A stretch of 41,521 nucleotides of DNA from a virus: the IMG/VR virus record IMGVR_UViG_3300017782_000049, positions 1 to 41,521 of that record. One strand, written 5' to 3'. The notes beneath the pieces were generated by a model. It was not told where the DNA came from. It searched no databases and saw only the letters and a program-made list of their open reading frames with translations. The position numbers and the translations under genes were made by a program. Numbering within the stretch: the stretch's first letter is position 1; the number at the start of each line of letters is the position of its first letter. This document shows, piece after piece, positions 1 to 9,600 of the stretch.

Positions 1-55
1 ATCTAAACGTACTGGTAAAATGGTTAACGGAACATTTGTTAAAGATGAAAAGTAA
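1..55 (+). CDS. C-terminal end of an upstream gene (partial)
   Basis: An open frame enters from the left edge (first full codon at position 2) and stops at TAA 53-55, giving a basic 17-residue tail ending VKDEK. The next gene starts at ATG 45 inside it, the same overlapping style as the rest of this operon, which supports its being the end of a real gene. Too little is present to identify the product; a replication or nucleotide-metabolism gene would fit the neighbours, but that is only inferred from context. Confidence 0.55.
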   Translation, partial: SKRTGKMVNGTFVKDEK

Positions 56-353
56 GACTATATTATTCAGAGATCCTGTTGTAGAAAGAGTCTGCGATAA
101 GTTTGTTAAACGTTCTGATGTTGGCTACGCTAAGTATGGTAGAACATTACATGACGAAAGAACTGGTAAACATAAAGATTTAGCTGGTTATTTAAATGAC
201 GTGCAAGAAGAATTAATGGATGCTATTCTTTATATTCAAGCTGCTAAAGAAGAGTTAACTGAAGATGATAGGGAAAACATTTTAGGTGTAAACAAACCTT
301 TAACAGTTTCATCTGCACAATTAGACTGGGACGATGCGATCTCGCCAGTATAA
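45..353 (+). CDS. MazG-like small phage protein
   Basis: Protein of 102 residues. It begins with ATG 45, which is preferred over the in-frame TTG at 36. The central part reads VGYAKYGRTL, then about twenty residues later VQEELMDAILYI. A KYG-TL segment followed by an EELMDA helix is common in short phage proteins related to MazG-type nucleotide pyrophosphohydrolases. Those enzymes hydrolyse NTPs/dNTPs and use acidic residues of EExxE and ExxD helices for metal binding. Only one acidic helix is clear here, so activity is uncertain; it may be a degenerate or structural relative. Position in an operon with a ribonucleotide reductase fits a nucleotide-pool role. It overlaps the preceding gene by 11 nt and the next by 20 nt. 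Confidence 0.6.
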   Translation: MKSKTILFRDPVVERVCDKFVKRSDVGYAKYGRTLHDERTGKHKDLAGYLNDVQEELMDAILYIQAAKEELTEDDRENILGVNKPLTVSSAQLDWDDAISPV

Positions 354-783
354 GAAACGTGGTCCTGTTAGATCTAAAAAGGTTAAACATGACGGCATAA
401 TGTTTCAATCAGGTCTTGAAAAATATATGTACATAGCTTTAAAAAAAGCTAAGATCAAAGCTAAATACGAGGGACAAACTTACGAGCTTGTCCCTTCTTT
501 TAACTTTATAAATAAATGTTATGAAAGACAAGCTAACTCAAAAGGTGAGTTCAAAGATAGAAGCGATAGAAAAATACTTGGCATTAAGTATACGCCTGAT
601 TTTATTGGAGATAACTTCATCATTGAATGCAAGGGAAGACCTAACGAATCTTTTCCATTACGCTGGAAGTTATTTAAAAATTATGTGGCAAAGAAAATGC
701 CGAAGTATTCGTTATATAAACCACAAAATCAAAAAGAATGCGACGAAACCGTGAACTTAATTCTTGGGAAAAGAAAGATCTAG
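334..783 (+). CDS. PD-(D/E)XK nuclease-like protein (DUF1064 type)
   Basis: Protein of 149 residues with a basic N-terminus (RSRQYKKRGPVRSKK). The core is YTPDFIGDNFIIECKGRP at about residues 90-107, a PD...(D/E)xK signature: the Asp of PDF, then Glu and Lys of ECKG. A preceding FQSGLEKYM helix supplies a conserved Glu, and a following RWKLFKNY helix matches the usual LRxKLF pattern. This arrangement is that of the DUF1064/VRR-like phage nucleases, which are assumed to cut DNA during recombination or replication. In T7-like genomes a comparable early/middle position holds endonuclease I, a Holliday-junction resolvase; this protein could be a functional equivalent, which is inference. The last 46 nt overlap the next gene. 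Confidence 0.75.
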   Translation: MRSRQYKKRGPVRSKKVKHDGIMFQSGLEKYMYIALKKAKIKAKYEGQTYELVPSFNFINKCYERQANSKGEFKDRSDRKILGIKYTPDFIGDNFIIECKGRPNESFPLRWKLFKNYVAKKMPKYSLYKPQNQKECDETVNLILGKRKI

Positions 784-932
784 CTAGACGTATGTATAGC
801 AAAAGAAAACTACAACAGTTTATTGACTGGAGCATACAGTCTAAGGGCTATTTAAAATATAAAGATTTAATTAAATATTCAGAAAAGTATGGCGAAACTA
901 ACATTATCAGCGTATCGCGCGAAGACCCGTAA
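738..932 (+). CDS. Small basic protein of unknown function
   Basis: Protein of 64 residues, unrecognised. The first half is strongly basic (RRNRELNSWEKKDLARRMYS) and the second half has lysine- and tyrosine-rich helices (KGYLKYKDLIKYSEKYGE). It overlaps the nuclease gene by 46 nt and the next small gene by 44 nt, each in a different frame. Such long overlaps are unusual, so either this gene or its start could be wrong. However, without it 784-888 would be an empty gap in an otherwise gap-free operon, which favours its being real. Confidence 0.5.
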   Translation: MRRNRELNSWEKKDLARRMYSKRKLQQFIDWSIQSKGYLKYKDLIKYSEKYGETNIISVSREDP

Positions 933-1023
933 AAAAAGACCGGGTATTCATGCTAAAAGCAAAACATCTGGCCTAAAGCATAGCGTAAATTATAAGAAAA
1001 AATATAAAGGACAAGGACGATGA
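889..1023 (+). CDS. Conserved small basic phage protein
   Basis: Protein of 44 residues, ATG 889 to TGA 1021-1023. It is extremely basic: RAKTRKKRPGIHAKSKTS, then VNYKKKYKGQGR at the C-terminus. The pattern KTR-KRxGxHAKxKTS...NYKKxYxGQGR is one I recall from very short proteins in many marine T7-like and crAss-like phage genomes; their function is not known. The composition suggests RNA or DNA binding. It shares ATGA with the next gene (start 1020), consistent with translational coupling. The conserved-looking sequence makes this gene likely despite its size. Confidence 0.7.
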   Translation: MAKLTLSAYRAKTRKKRPGIHAKSKTSGLKHSVNYKKKYKGQGR

Positions 1024-1259
1024 AAGAAAGTAAACTTTTAGAAATGCAAAACAAAATTAAGTCTTTGACTAATGTTGTTCAGCAATTATTATATGAAATA
1101 ACACATCTAAGGGAATTAAGTGTAGGAACTTTAGAAACTATAAAGTTAATGCCTGATTATCAAGATGCCATTGATGCTTTAAAAAAGCAAATGGAGGAAA
1201 AAAATAAAGAAATAAAAAAAGCAAAACAAAATGGAGCTATCGAACAAGATACTAAGTGA
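1020..1259 (+). CDS. Small coiled-coil protein upstream of nrdJ
   Basis: Protein of 79 residues, almost entirely helical with heptad-like leucines (LLEMQNKIKSLTNVVQQLLY), then VGTLETIKLMPDYQDAIDAL and a charged Lys/Glu tail. I recall similar proteins (LLELQNK..., TLETLKLMPGY) directly upstream of phage ribonucleotide reductases, but know no function. It may be an oligomerising accessory protein. The start shares ATGA with the preceding gene. The last 29 nt overlap the start of the reductase gene, so the two are probably translated in a coupled way. Confidence 0.7.
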   Translation: MKESKLLEMQNKIKSLTNVVQQLLYEITHLRELSVGTLETIKLMPDYQDAIDALKKQMEEKNKEIKKAKQNGAIEQDTK

Positions 1260-3093
1260 TATTACTGTTTATATGAAGTATGCTAAATACGTACCTGAAT
1301 TAAACAGAAGAGAAACATGGGAAGAGTTAGTAACTAGAAATAAGAACATGCATATCAAAAAATATCCTAAGCTTGTTGACGAAATTAATGCTGCTTACAA
1401 ATACGTGTATGAAAAGAAAGTTTTACCGTCTATGCGATCGTTACAGTTCGGAGGCAAACCTATTGAAATCTCGCCTAATAGAGTCTACAATTGTGCTTAT
1501 TTACCTATTGATAGCATTGAGTCTTTTAATGAAATAATGTTTTTACTACTTGGTGGTACGGGTGTAGGTTACTCTGTCCAACATCATCACGTGAATAAAT
1601 TACCATCAGTTAACCAGCCTTATAGTAAAAGAACTAGAAGGCATTTAATTGGTGATAGTATTGAAGGTTGGGCTGACGCAGTTAAAGTCTTAGTTAAGTC
1701 TTATATGGGTCCTAAGAGATCATCTAAGATAACATTTGATTATTCTGATATAAGACCAAAGGGTGCACAATTAGTTACATCTGGAGGTAAAGCTCCAGGT
1801 CCACAACCTTTAAAAGAGTGTATTGTGAAAGTAGCAGGAATTTTAAACGATGTGGAAGACGGAGATAAATTAACTACATTACAAGCTCACGACATTGTTT
1901 GTCACATTGCTGATGCTGTATTAGCAGGTGGTATACGTAGAGCAGCTTTAATTAGTTTATTTTCAGCAGATGATGAAGCAATGATCGGCTGTAAGTCTGG
2001 ACATTGGTGGGAAGAAGCGCCTCAAAGAGGAAGAGCAAATAATTCTGCTGTTCTTATGAGACATAAAATAAACAAAGGGTTTTTTATGGACTTATGGAAA
2101 AGAGTTGAGCGGTCAGGATCAGGTGAACCAGGTATTTACTTTAATAATGATAAAGACTGGGGAACTAATCCTTGTTGCGAAATAGCATTAAGACCATATC
2201 AGTTTTGTAACTTATGTGAGGTAAATGCTAGTGACATAAAAGATCAAACTGATTTTAACGATAGATGTAGAGTAGCTTCATTTATAGGTACATTACAAGC
2301 AGGTTATACTGACTTTCATTATTTAAGAGACATATGGAAAGATACGACAGAGAAGGACGCCCTTATAGGTGTATCAATGACAGGAATAGGCTCTGCCGCT
2401 GTGCTGCAGTTGGATATGACGGAAGCTGCAGATATAGTAGTAAGCAAAAACAAACAAACAGCTAAAAAAATAGGGATTAAACCAGCTGCAAGATGCACAA
2501 CCGTGAAGCCTGCTGGGACAACATCTCTGGCATTAGGAACTTCATCTGGTATTCATGCATGGCATAATGATTATTATGTGCGTAGAGTAAGGGTTGGTAA
2601 AAACGAAAGTATGTACAACTACTTACTTAATAATCACCCTGATTTAATTGAAGATGAGTATTTTAGACCTCATGATACAGCTGTAATTAGTATACCACAA
2701 AAGGCGCCTAAAGGTTCTATACTTAGAACTGAATCACCATTTGATTTACTTGAGCGTATAAAAAAAGTAGCAACTGAGTGGGTTCAACCAGGCCATAAGC
2801 GTGGTAGTAACACTCATAACGTTTCTGCTACAGTTAGTTTGAAAGCTGAGGAGTGGGATCAAGCAGGTAAATGGATGTGGGATAATAGAGACTATTATAA
2901 CGGGTTGTCTGTCCTACCTTATGATGGTGGTACTTATACTCAAGCGCCTTTTGAAGATATAGATAAATCTAAATACGAAACTATGATGAAGAGTTTAACT
3001 GACGTTAATCTCACTAACATAGTAGAGGTTGATGATGAAACTGATCTAGCCGGTGAATTAGCTTGCGCAGGAGGCGCGTGTGAAATAACATGA
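1231..3093 (+). CDS. nrdJ: Adenosylcobalamin-dependent class II ribonucleotide reductase, monomeric (RTPR type)
   Basis: Reduces ribonucleotides to deoxyribonucleotides for phage DNA synthesis, using a B12-derived radical, so it needs no oxygen and no separate radical subunit. The key residues of Lactobacillus-type RTPR are all visible: the reducible pair C88 (YNCAY) and C326 (QFCNL), the thiyl-radical cysteine C315 with E317 (N313-PCCEI), the VKPAGTTS loop, and a C-terminal CxxxxC shuttle at C612/C617 close to the end. The spacing of C315 to C326 (11 residues) equals that of C408 to C419 in RTPR. At 620 residues it is shorter than the 739-residue bacterial enzyme, as is usual for phage forms. 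The usual Gly after the radical Cys is Cys316, which I also recall in marine phage enzymes. The end shares ATGA with the next gene. Dependence on host-supplied cobalamin is implied. Confidence 0.95.
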   Translation: MELSNKILSDITVYMKYAKYVPELNRRETWEELVTRNKNMHIKKYPKLVDEINAAYKYVYEKKVLPSMRSLQFGGKPIEISPNRVYNCAYLPIDSIESFNEIMFLLLGGTGVGYSVQHHHVNKLPSVNQPYSKRTRRHLIGDSIEGWADAVKVLVKSYMGPKRSSKITFDYSDIRPKGAQLVTSGGKAPGPQPLKECIVKVAGILNDVEDGDKLTTLQAHDIVCHIADAVLAGGIRRAALISLFSADDEAMIGCKSGHWWEEAPQRGRANNSAVLMRHKINKGFFMDLWKRVERSGSGEPGIYFNNDKDWGTNPCCEIALRPYQFCNLCEVNASDIKDQTDFNDRCRVASFIGTLQAGYTDFHYLRDIWKDTTEKDALIGVSMTGIGSAAVLQLDMTEAADIVVSKNKQTAKKIGIKPAARCTTVKPAGTTSLALGTSSGIHAWHNDYYVRRVRVGKNESMYNYLLNNHPDLIEDEYFRPHDTAVISIPQKAPKGSILRTESPFDLLERIKKVATEWVQPGHKRGSNTHNVSATVSLKAEEWDQAGKWMWDNRDYYNGLSVLPYDGGTYTQAPFEDIDKSKYETMMKSLTDVNLTNIVEVDDETDLAGELACAGGACEIT

Positions 3094-3347
3094 TAGAATC
3101 ATTTGTTTATGGTTTATTAGCTACAGGAATTATGTTAGCTATAAACAAGGTTGTTACAACTATATTTATAAAAGTAAAAAACAGCGGAATAGCATTAGTA
3201 TATGGTAGTTTAGCTGCTAAGTTAATGTTTTTAAGTGTATTTACTTTAGTTATAAAAAACGATCTACAAAACTCTATAATATATTGTTCTATAATTTTAA
3301 TAGGTATAATATACTCTAATTTAAATACAATACTAAAATTAAAATGA
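3090..3347 (+). CDS. Small membrane protein
   Basis: Protein of 85 residues, not recognised. It has three hydrophobic stretches: about residues 4-18, 30-57 (ending FLSVFTLVI) and 62-80 (IIYCSIILIGIIYS), with a lysine-rich C-terminus. It is probably an inner-membrane protein. It overlaps the reductase stop by ATGA and overlaps the next gene by ATGA, so it is the middle of a coupled string. Distance from the lysis block argues against a main holin role, but this cannot be excluded. Confidence 0.65.
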   Translation: MIESFVYGLLATGIMLAINKVVTTIFIKVKNSGIALVYGSLAAKLMFLSVFTLVIKNDLQNSIIYCSIILIGIIYSNLNTILKLK

Positions 3348-3511
3348 AACGATTAGCAATTATAGGAGGTATTGGCATGATGACTATGGCTGGTACCAAC
3401 ATGATCTGGCACGGTCAAAAATTAAATCAACAAAATGTGCTTAACCCAAATACACTTGCAATAGCAAGCGGCGCTTTTATAGTGTCGATAGGTATAACTA
3501 TTAAAATATAA
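3344..3511 (+). CDS. Small two-TM membrane protein
   Basis: Protein of 55 residues, ATG 3344 to TAA 3509-3511, starting in the stop codon of the preceding gene (ATGA). Two hydrophobic segments, LAIIGGIGMMTMAGTNMIW (about 4-22) and LAIASGAFIVSIGITI (about 38-53), flank a short polar Asn/Gln-rich loop. This is a hairpin-like membrane protein. No family recognised. Coupling with two neighbours and full use of the available space support its being a gene. Confidence 0.6.
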   Translation: MKRLAIIGGIGMMTMAGTNMIWHGQKLNQQNVLNPNTLAIASGAFIVSIGITIKI

Positions 3512-3514
3512 GTT

Positions 3515-3556
3515 ATGTGTGACGGATGTCCGGGCGGATTTTGCCCATGGTGTTAA
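3515..3556 (+). CDS. 13-residue four-cysteine peptide (MCDGCPGGFCPWC)
   Basis: A complete reading frame of 13 codons lies 3 nt after the stop of the preceding coupled gene and 4 nt before the terminator hairpin. The peptide contains C2, C5, C10 and C13, that is CxxC-x4-CxxC, with Gly, Pro and Trp filling the spaces. In a window this AT-rich, four Cys plus Gly/Pro/Trp codons in 13 are unlikely to arise by chance, and local GC is higher than around it. It could bind a metal ion or act as a redox peptide. There is no strong ribosome-binding site, so translation would have to be coupled. It is not recognised as a known family. Confidence 0.4.
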   Translation: MCDGCPGGFCPWC

Positions 3557-3560
3557 ATAT

Positions 3561-3594
3561 AAAAAGGGGAGGTCATTACGACTTCCCCTTTTTT
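3561..3594. terminator. Bidirectional intrinsic terminator between convergent transcription units
   Basis: Stem of 14 pairs: 3561-3574 (AAAAAGGGGAGGTC) with 3580-3593 (GACTTCCCCTTTTT), one G-T wobble and loop ATTAC. On the plus strand it ends in a T run; on the minus strand the five A at 3561-3565 become a T run. It therefore can stop both the rightward reductase operon and the leftward structural operon, exactly where the strand of all genes switches. Confidence 0.92.
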
Positions 3595-3627
3595 GGTTAC
3601 AGGAACTTTGGGTATGGTGCCCAGTTT

Positions 3628-6600
3628 TTATTTGTTCCTTTTTACAATAACTCTAACTCTATCAGCTTCAGTTTTCAAACTTTTAATTGCTGATTTAGAG
3701 AATCCCATATCTAAAAGTATTTCCACTTGCTCAGATTTGTTTAGCTTTTTAAGATTATCTTCATCAGTAGACTTTCTATATTTATCAATTAAAGCTTTTC
3801 TTTCTTTATCATACTGATCGTATCCTACTAATTCATTTTCAGGATATTTCTTCTTGTTAGCTTTTATTATTATTTCAACTCTTTTTCTTTCTGTTTTTAT
3901 ATTCTTAACAGCTTCTTCTGAGTATCCAGCTTTTATTAATATATCTTCTTGCTCTTCTTTATTTAGTTTTTCAACTTGTTTGTAGTTAGAAGATTTAGCT
4001 CTGTCCTCAGGCGTTAACTCAATAGTTTTCTTTTCATCTACTATCTGCCATTTAGGCCAACCACCAAGTAAAGCTACATCTTGCATAAAGTCAGTTTCTT
4101 CTGACATAGCTGCTTCCACATTATCGTACTTTTGTAAAGCTCTATCTAAAGGTATATTTGTAGTAGCTGATAAAACTCTAGCTCCAGCCATCGCTGCAGG
4201 ATTATTCAAGCTAAATCCCTTGTCAAATATTTCTTGTCTACGTTTTTTACTATCAAAAGCATAAGCAGCTGATCTTATTTTACTTATCTTAGATCCTATT
4301 GGTGGTGAAAATTGCATAAACTTCCAAGTTGCATCAACATACTCAGGTCTTTTTCTTTTTGATCTTTCGTATATATCCATTAAGAAGTTTTTGCCAACTG
4401 AAACAGCTTGTCCACCAAAGCCTAAACCTCTTAACTGAGAATCTAACATGTTATTAGCTGTTCTGTAGTAAGCTTTAGTTTTCTTATCTTCATCTTCGTC
4501 AAAACCAATTTTAAATAATGCTTGTTGTAAAGCGTTAAATATTAAGTTTTGTACAAAACCATAATAAGCTATTTTACTCATATTTGTTTTAGCATCTCCT
4601 CTACGGTTAACTAAATCTTGAAAAGCTCTCTTCTGTAATCTAGCGTACTGCATAGGTGTATTAGCAAACATTAATATTAAACGACCAGCATCACTAGCTT
4701 GTTGTTGAGATATTTTAGCTGGATTAGAAGACTGTTGGCTTTCTTCAGATAATTGCCTCCACTCCATTGAGGCTATCTCCTTAGCCTTTGCTTCTGTTAA
4801 ACCTTGATTTTTTCTAAGATCATTTATTCTATTCCTATAATACGTAGCTCCACCTGCAGCTATAGCAAAACTATCAGCATATTGTGTAGGTAAATATCCT
4901 TTCTTTAAAATATAAGCCATAACAGCTTTAGCTTTATTCTTACTAGTTGCAGCAGCATCAGATATTTCAGATTCAGTTATATTAAGCCTTAACCCATTAC
5001 GCCTGTCTTTTAAGTAATCAGAGTTCATTAATTCTAAAAAGTCTTTCCAGTATTGTGGTTGATTAGCAAATGCAGCTCCTGCTTTAAGCGGGTTGTTAAA
5101 ACTCCAATTAACATAGTTTATAGAAGATATTGTTTGAAGTATAGCTGATCTAGTATTAAAGAACATTATAGCAGCATTAGATCCATTTATATAGTCTAAT
5201 ATCTGGTTGTTAAGCTTGCTACTTTCTGAAACTCTGTTTCTACCAGACTTCATACGAGTTAAACTATTTTCAAGAGCTTTTCTATATTTAGGACCATATA
5301 TAGCTTCAAGCTTGTTTAAGTTAGCCTCGCTAAATATTATGTCTGTATTTTGTTTCCACTCTTCTAAATACTTAGCCCTTTTAGTAGTGCTAATTAAGTC
5401 TATTAAGTCTGTTGTTATAGTTCCTACTAACCAGCTTTCTCTAGGTGTAGCGTACCCATCTCCTTTTGTTAAAGATAATATTTGATCTCCAAATGCTTTT
5501 AGTTTTTTGTTTTTGTTAACTACATCTAATAGTTCTCCTAAATCAGTTTTGCTCAAGCCAAACTTAGTCATGTCTTGTCCTGTCTTATCAAACAAGTAAG
5601 CTCTAACTGCCTCTTCATTAGTAAAACCTGTTGAGTTCTTTTTTCTTAAATCTTTAGGAACATCAAGAACTTTCTTTAACTCTTTAAAATCAGACATTAA
5701 CTGAACTCTATCTTTAGATAAGTTATCCATAGCTCTTGAGTAAGGGTTTAAAAAGTTTTGTTTCCACCAAGCCATTTGTGAATCTCCAACTTTACCTTTG
5801 CCTAGTGTTTTATATAATAAACCTGTCATGTCTTCAGCAGAGTAAGGTATCCAAAACTTACCTTTGCCTTTGCTAGCACCTATTGTTTTAGCTTTAGCAG
5901 CTGAAAACTCTTTATAATATTCTATGCCAGTTTTATTTTCTAACATTTTATTAAAGTCTTGACTTAGCTTTGTTGATCTTGAAATTACAGCTTGCTGTAC
6001 TTTAGATTTAACATCTAGCACTGACATTGCTTTTTTAACAGCTTCCACATTAGCAACAGCATCATCTGCAAAGTAAAAATCGTTATAACCCTCAGCAGCT
6101 TTACCTACAAGCCACTGTGCTTTAGCTTCACCTTCAGACCTACCTAACCCTATTATGTTTTCTTTTTTAAACTCTAAACCTTCTGACTTTAAAAACTCGT
6201 ATATAGCTTCTCTAGCTTCAGGAGCTCTAGCTGTCAGCACGAATAAATCTTCATTACCTCTTGCAGCTTTTATTTTTTCAGCTACCTTAAATAAAGGACC
6301 ACGACCACCTTCTCTTACTATGTTAAAATCTGAAAAGTCCATAACAGCTCCAGCATCTATTAACTTTCTTCCATATTCTGCAAACTGATCAGCTGTTAAA
6401 ACTCCTCTTTCTGTTTTGTTTATTTTAGATTTAACCTCTGTAACAAACTCCTTAGGAAGTGCTTTTCCATACTCTATAGTTTCAGTATCTATTTCTATAA
6501 AATTATTTCCTAAATCTTCTTTGTACTTAGGTACATTTTCGTTAACTGATTTCTGTGTTTTTTCTACAATAAAATCTTTTAATGATCTTTCTTTTCTAGC

Positions 6601-9600
6601 TCTGTTTCTTTCAAGTGCTACTTCATTACTAGTTTTAGCATGTATCATATAAACATCATAGCCTTGCTCTTTAAGTTTATTAACTTTCTTCATCGTGGCA
6701 TTATAGCTAGCACCTGTGCCATCTATAACCATGCCATCTCCAGCTTGTCTATATTTTTCCATTTTAGCTTCAGCAGCTTTTCTACCGGCAGCACCTATTT
6801 TAGCTCTAGCGCTTCTTTGTTCCTTGTCGTAACCTGCCTCTGATTCAGGTAAACCTTGTTTAGCTTTTTCAGACTCTATAAATATGTCTTGATTAACTAC
6901 TTTCCAGCCTTCTCTTCCAAGTTCTAAACCTTTACCTATATTTGATTTACCAGACCCAGGTCCACCAATCATGAATATAGCTTTACGCTTAGGTGAAGTT
7001 TTACCAGGTGTATTAGGTTTGTTATAAAACACTAAACTTTTACTCGTTGCTAAAGTGTCATCTAAATCAAATACTCTAATTTTTTTAATAGTCTTATTGA
7101 TCTTATTAGCATTAGCTATAGCTTTATCATTTTCGCTTAGATCTTTTAATATTTCAAAATTAGTTTTCTTAGTTGACCTGCTTATAACATTTTCACTAGC
7201 ATTAAAATCTACAATATCTTTTTTGTTTTCAGCTAAAGCAACTTTTAAAAAGTCTCTACCCTCGAATTTACCTTCGTTTTTACCAACTCCTCTAATAGAT
7301 CTTAAATCTGGATGCCTTTTTGTTAGCTCATTGTAATACCTAGCTACAGCTCTTAAATCGCTTACAAACATGTTTTGCTGTAAGCCGAAATCTTTAAGAA
7401 TATTATCCATAGACTTAGGTATTATAGCTACTTCATAGTCTTTGAATATATCTGCTACAGCTTTTTCACCAGCTTTAGTAAGCTTACCATCTACAAAGTT
7501 AGCCTTATCAAAGAAAGTTTTAGTTAAATCTGTTATTACAAACTCAGCAGGTTTCATATGTTCAAAAACAAAGTAATCATCTACTAAAACCTGTTTGCCT
7601 TTTTTAGTTTCTAATACTTTTTTACCTTTTATACTACCTTCAAATATCCAACCAACAGGAGCCGCTGTTCTTAATATTGAACCCATTCCGCTTTTTAAAC
7701 TCATTGTCCAAACTGCAAAATCTTCCTTACTTAATCTACCCTCCTGTAAAGCCTTGGTATACCATGACATTTGATTTACTAGTTCTTTTCTAGCTTCAAC
7801 AGCTGTATCTCTACTATCTTGTAATTGTTTTTCTGTAAAGTCAGCTTCACCATCTTTAGATACTTCTGTTTTTCCTTTTACAGATTTTAAAGAAATGTCT
7901 TTTTCTGAATACTTATTACCTTCTAAGCTAAATATTTGTATACCGTCTTTTCTTAACTCTAGATCTGTTAGTCCAACTACACCAGTTTTAAAAACTCTTT
8001 CTTTAGCAGATTTTCTAACTCTCCTGTCTTCATAAAAATTAAAATCTAAATAAGTAGTATAACCAAAACTAGCAGCTATTTCATTTAACATTTGGGCATA
8101 CTCAACTTTTCCAGTGAAAAAGTTAAATCTATTTGTCCCGTCAGGTTGTAAAATTATCTCGCCAGTTATAGGATCTTTATAACCACCATCAACAATTTTA
8201 GAAGCATCATAGTGATGACTTCCAACTCTCATAGCTAATGCAATATTATTTTCTAAAGCTTTTGCTAAACCTACACCAGTCTCTAAACCACCAACACCAA
8301 ATGCTTCTTCTATTATTTTATCCTCTATATAGTCTCTAGCGGCATTTCTAAGTCTAGTAACAGTTTCAGACTCTGCAGCATGTTTGTTTTTACTTAAGCT
8401 TTCAGTTCCTAAAACTTTGTCTAAAGTTTTTTCAGTGTTAGTAATAGCATTTCTATCTATTATCCAGTCCATTTTAGAAGACTCTGTAAGGTCAGGATTT
8501 TCCGATGCATCAAATAGCTTAGAAAACCTCATAAATGTTTTAGCTAAATCGTTAGAAGTTTTAGTTTCTATATTACCTTTTTTATCTCTAGGAGTATTAA
8601 TAATAGATCCGTTTATTCTATTCATTTCGTTATCACCCTTTTGTAAGGCAATTTTTATTTCTTTAGCTAAAGCTTTCTCATCTTTAAATCTTACTTTATC
8701 TACGGCAGCAATTACATATGGTTGATATGTCTTTATGTAGTTATTAAAGTCCTCAGCATCTAAATCGAATATTCTCTTAGTTGATCTACTTATCTCAGCG
8801 CTAGCTATCTGACTTTTTAGTTTTTGTCTAAAATCACTTTGTAATTCTCTACCGGTTAGCTCAGTTAAATCTTTTAATCTAGAGTCTATAGCATCGTTAG
8901 TTCCAGATGATTCTAGTATCTGCTCTACGACAGCTTTACCCATCAATTGACCTGCTATGCCCTGTTTCCTTGTTTGTGCCTTAAAAGTCTCGAAAAAAGC
9001 TTTTTTATTAGCTGGCGAGTTAAAGTCAAACGTTGGGTTTATTCTTATAAATTCAGGTTGAGAAGTAACACCGTGTAGAGACTTTATCATTTTATCAGTA
9101 GTTTTACCAAACCAATCGCTAGTATATCGAGGTATAAAATCTACAGCTTTGCCACTAGCATCTTTTACCAGCTGTCCGCCAACAGACTTCTGAACCATAC
9201 CTTTAGGTAATGTTGTTGATCCTTTTTTATTAAACTCTCTAGCAGCTATATCACTAAAGTAAGAAGACTGTATGTTCTTAACTATTTTTTCAAAGTTTTC
9301 ATTGTAGTAGTTTTCTAAGCTTTTACCAGTGCCCATTGATTTATATATAGGTCCTTCTTTTATATCTCTACTTTGAACAACTTGCTTTCTTATGTCTCTT
9401 AAAAAGTTAGACATACTTTGATTAGGTCCTCCTACATTAGAAATATCTGATAGCTTATCAAATCTAATTTTTAAAGAAACCTCTTTTACATATTCACCAG
9501 TGTTTTGCTTTTCGTTATTTACTTCTACCTCTTTAGGTAACCCAGTTCTATCTATTATAGTTTTTGGCTTTTCACTTTTTACTTCTCTATCTTTAGCTAA

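Noticed and set aside
3600-3625. Second hairpin just after the bidirectional terminator (CTGGGC...CCAAAG on the minus strand)
   Set aside because: Only about seven pairs with a bulge and no T run; much weaker than the neighbouring 14-bp terminator.
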